Assembly (NCBI GenBank): GCA_003249275.1
Contig: QKJO01000210.1
Location: forward strand, 1 to 7,733
Direction of reading: 5' to 3'
Source: Spirochaetaceae bacterium
GTDB taxonomy: Bacteria > Spirochaetota > Spirochaetia > Spirochaetales_E > Spirochaetaceae_B
DNA: 7,733 nt
Below are positions 6,616 to 7,733 of this stretch, piece by piece. How positions within the stretch are numbered: the first letter of the stretch is position 1; each line of letters opens with the position of its first letter. A program made the position numbers and the translations under genes. Under the pieces are notes generated by a model, which worked only from the letters and a program-made list of their open reading frames with translations, had not been told where the DNA came from and did not search any database.

Positions 6616-7269
6616 TTAGATCCAGCCGGTGATTTCATCCGGTCTTTCAATAAATGCGAGTTTGGGGTATCCGTCCAGCTCTTTACGGCTTCGGTAGCCC
6701 CACAGGACGGCCAGGGAGTCGAGCTTTCCGTTTACAGCCGTCTCCATATCGACTTCCGAGTCTCCCACATAGAGGATTTCCTCAGGTCTGAATCCGGTCC
6801 TCTCAATTACGGTCCTAATCCCTGCGGTATCCGGTTTCAAAGGAGATCCTCCGGCGGCGCCGAAAAGGGCAGTAAAAAAAGCCCTGCCGAATTTCTTTTC
6901 CACTATGCGCTCTGCCGTGACCTGATCCTTGTTGGTATACACATAAAGGGAGAGACCCATCTCCCTGAGACGGTAGAGTGCCGGGAGAATACCGTCGTAT
7001 ATCCGGGCATGAACACCCGGCTCCTTCCTGTAATAATCGACAATCGAAGCGGCCGCTTTGTCCAGATCATCAGAATCCAGCCCCGGAACGGTTAAAGCCA
7101 TTGTCTGTTTCAGCCCCCAGCCTACCTTATCCCTGTAAAATTCAGATTCATGGGTCGGCAGATTCATGTCAGTCAGAACACTGTTTACCGAAGCGGCAAT
7201 ATCGCCAAGAGAATCAACCAGAGTCCCGTCCAGATCAAATATGACAGCCTTGTACCGTCCTTTTTCCAT
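6616..7269 (-). CDS. HAD-superfamily phosphatase, phosphoglycolate phosphatase-like
   Basis: This is a soluble haloacid-dehalogenase-type hydrolase that removes phosphate from small phosphoesters. All four HAD motifs are present in 217 residues. Motif I is VIFDLDGTLVDS at 9-20, with nucleophile Asp12 and acid/base Asp14. Motif II is YTNK, with Thr112. Motif III is Lys145 in LKPDTAG. Motif IV is VGDSEVD, with Asp170 and Asp174. A helical cap domain lies between motifs I and II (about 18-85), and size and spacing match the Gph/PpaX group. Phosphoglycolate, pyrophosphate or a sugar phosphate could be the substrate; it lacks the features that would mark beta-phosphoglucomutase. The ATG at 7267-7269 has no properly spaced ribosome-binding site, and the best promoter places the transcription start at the ATG itself. 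The phosphosugar mutase gene follows 37 bases downstream, so they are probably co-transcribed, though no direct metabolic link is shown. Confidence 0.9.
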   Translation of the reverse strand: MEKGRYKAVIFDLDGTLVDSLGDIAASVNSVLTDMNLPTHESEFYRDKVGWGLKQTMALTVPGLDSDDLDKAAASIVDYYRKEPGVHARIYDGILPALYRLREMGLSLYVYTNKDQVTAERIVEKKFGRAFFTALFGAAGGSPLKPDTAGIRTVIERTGFRPEEILYVGDSEVDMETAVNGKLDSLAVLWGYRSRKELDGYPKLAFIERPDEITGWI

Positions 7270-7275
7270 TCCGTC

Positions 7276-7304
7276 AGCATAGTCGAAGACCCCTTTATTT
7301 TCAA
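7276..7304 (-). promoter_or_regulatory. Predicted promoter of the HAD phosphatase-mutase operon
   Basis: On the minus strand, TTGAAA (7299-7304) and TATGCT (7276-7281) are separated by 17 bases; they match five and four of six consensus positions. The -10 box ends six bases before the A of the start codon, so transcription would begin at or next to ATG 7269, giving a leaderless mRNA. This agrees with the absence of a good ribosome-binding site. Confidence 0.45.
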
Positions 7305-7319
7305 CACGTGTACATGGGG

Positions 7320-7348
7320 TTTATTTCCCCGGGACAACGGGATATGAT
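7320..7348 (+). promoter_or_regulatory. Candidate promoter of the tRNA mannosyltransferase gene
   Basis: TATGAT at 7343-7348 matches five of six -10 positions. The spacing-correct -35 is a weak TTTATT at 7320-7325, with 17 bases between. As with the divergent gene, the -10 box ends six bases before the start codon, here ATG 7355, so a leaderless transcript is possible. The -10 box is enclosed by CGGGA and TCCCG arms, which could mark an operator. Confidence 0.35.
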
Positions 7349-7353
7349 TCCCG
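7338..7353. repeat. Palindrome enclosing the -10 box of the mannosyltransferase gene
   Basis: CGGGA (7338-7342) and TCCCG (7349-7353) flank the six bases TATGAT. A second copy, CCGGGA at 7329-7334, can also pair with TCCCGG at 7349-7354, so one downstream arm has two possible partners eight to nine bases apart. The arrangement could be a repressor operator or a chance product of a G/C-rich spacer. Confidence 0.4.
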
Positions 7354-7354
7354 G

Positions 7355-7733
7355 ATGGCAGACATTCTCTTTCTTGAACCCTTTTACTCGGGATCTCACA
7401 AATATTTTGCAGACGGACTCATCAGCCGTTCAAATCACAGTGTCCGGCTTGTCTCTCTTCCCGGCCGTCACTGGAAGTGGCGAATGGAATCTGCCGCCCT
7501 GGAAATGACCGGAAAGATTCGGGGGTGCAGGACGCCGGACCTGGTTTTTGCGACCAATCTGATGGATCTTGCACAGTGGAAGGCATTTTCGAGTTTTCAG
7601 AATCTGCCTCATATCCTGTACGTTCACGAGAACCAGCTGGACTACCCTCTGAAAAAAGGAGAAAAAAGGGATTTTCACTACGGCTGGAAAGACTATGTGA
7701 ACTTTCTGGCCGCCGACAGGATCATCTTTAACT
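7355..7733 (+). CDS. tRNA-queuosine alpha-mannosyltransferase-like glycosyltransferase, DUF3524/GTDC1 family (partial, N-terminal 126 residues)
   Basis: Only the first 126 residues are present; the frame is open to the right edge. It starts MADILFLEPF and carries the family's N-terminal blocks in order: LEPFYSGSHK (7-16), LPGRHWKWRM (35-44), FATNLMDLA near 65-73, YVHENQLDYP (89-98) and AADRIIFN (119-126). These are hallmarks of DUF3524 glycosyltransferases, related to human GTDC1/QTMAN, which transfers mannose from GDP-mannose to queuosine in the anticodon of tRNA-Asp. Bacterial members are presumed to act likewise, but that is by homology. The GT-B nucleotide-binding C-terminal half is not in the window. 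No good Shine-Dalgarno sequence precedes the ATG: the nearest GGGA is 12 bases away. The gene is divergent from the HAD phosphatase, with 85 bases between. A GDP-mannose link to the phosphohexomutase is only a suggestion. Confidence 0.88.
   Translation, partial: MADILFLEPFYSGSHKYFADGLISRSNHSVRLVSLPGRHWKWRMESAALEMTGKIRGCRTPDLVFATNLMDLAQWKAFSSFQNLPHILYVHENQLDYPLKKGEKRDFHYGWKDYVNFLAADRIIFN

Noticed and set aside
7304..7330. Palindrome ACACGTGT (7304-7311) and the GGGG/CCCC pair at 7316-7330
   Set aside because: The first overlaps the predicted phosphatase -35 and is a short self-complementary octamer; the second has only a 4-bp stem. Neither is strong enough to call an operator or terminator.
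1..7733. CRISPR arrays, tRNA or rRNA genes, insertion sequences, toxin-antitoxin or phage genes
   Set aside because: I looked on both strands for spaced direct repeats, transposase or integrase motifs and tRNA-like cloverleaf sequence and saw none.

Overview
This window looks like an ordinary chromosomal segment of a free-living, sugar-using bacterium. Base composition is balanced to slightly G+C rich. Most start codons have Shine-Dalgarno-like sequence, and the genes are tightly packed on both strands. The mix is a MalF/MalG-type sugar importer with an AraC-type regulator, a ComM/YifB ATPase, RNase HI, a long (584 aa) phosphosugar mutase, and a DUF3524-type tRNA-queuosine mannosyltransferase. 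It would fit a spirochaete of the Spirochaeta type, but that is an impression from gene content and has not been tested by any search.

Layout. Positions 1-1227 (minus strand) carry two adjacent sugar ABC-transporter permease genes. The second runs off the left edge, and no substrate-binding protein or ATPase gene is visible. Positions 1228-1496 are a 269-base divergent control region with a CRP-like palindrome, a leader hairpin and the promoter of the regulator. Positions 1497-2297 (plus) encode an AraC/XylS-family regulator. Positions 2298-2399 are a convergent intergenic stretch. Positions 2400-3935 (minus) encode ComM/YifB, preceded on the same strand by RNase HI (3983-4450), and the two may be co-transcribed. 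A small uncharacterised gene (4524-4808, plus) is divergent from rnhA and meets the phosphosugar mutase gene (4824-6578, minus) tail to tail. A HAD phosphatase (6616-7269, minus) lies just upstream of the mutase and probably forms an operon with it. A queuosine-tRNA mannosyltransferase begins at 7355 (plus) and is cut by the right edge.

How the parts work together. The left block is a local sugar-uptake module: the AraC protein probably senses a carbohydrate and controls the divergent permease genes, possibly together with a CRP-like regulator. The mutase interconverts hexose-1- and hexose-6-phosphates and would feed imported or stored sugar into glycolysis or envelope precursors. The remaining genes are housekeeping: R-loop and primer removal, DNA branch migration, phosphate-ester clean-up and tRNA modification.

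I found no mobile element, CRISPR array, tRNA, rRNA or defence system, and nothing that amounts to a new multi-gene system. The points most worth a second look are small-scale: a perfect 10-bp hairpin inside the small unknown gene, an rnhA promoter embedded in the start of that gene, two divergent genes whose -10 boxes sit exactly where leaderless transcripts would begin, and palindromes in two divergent control regions.
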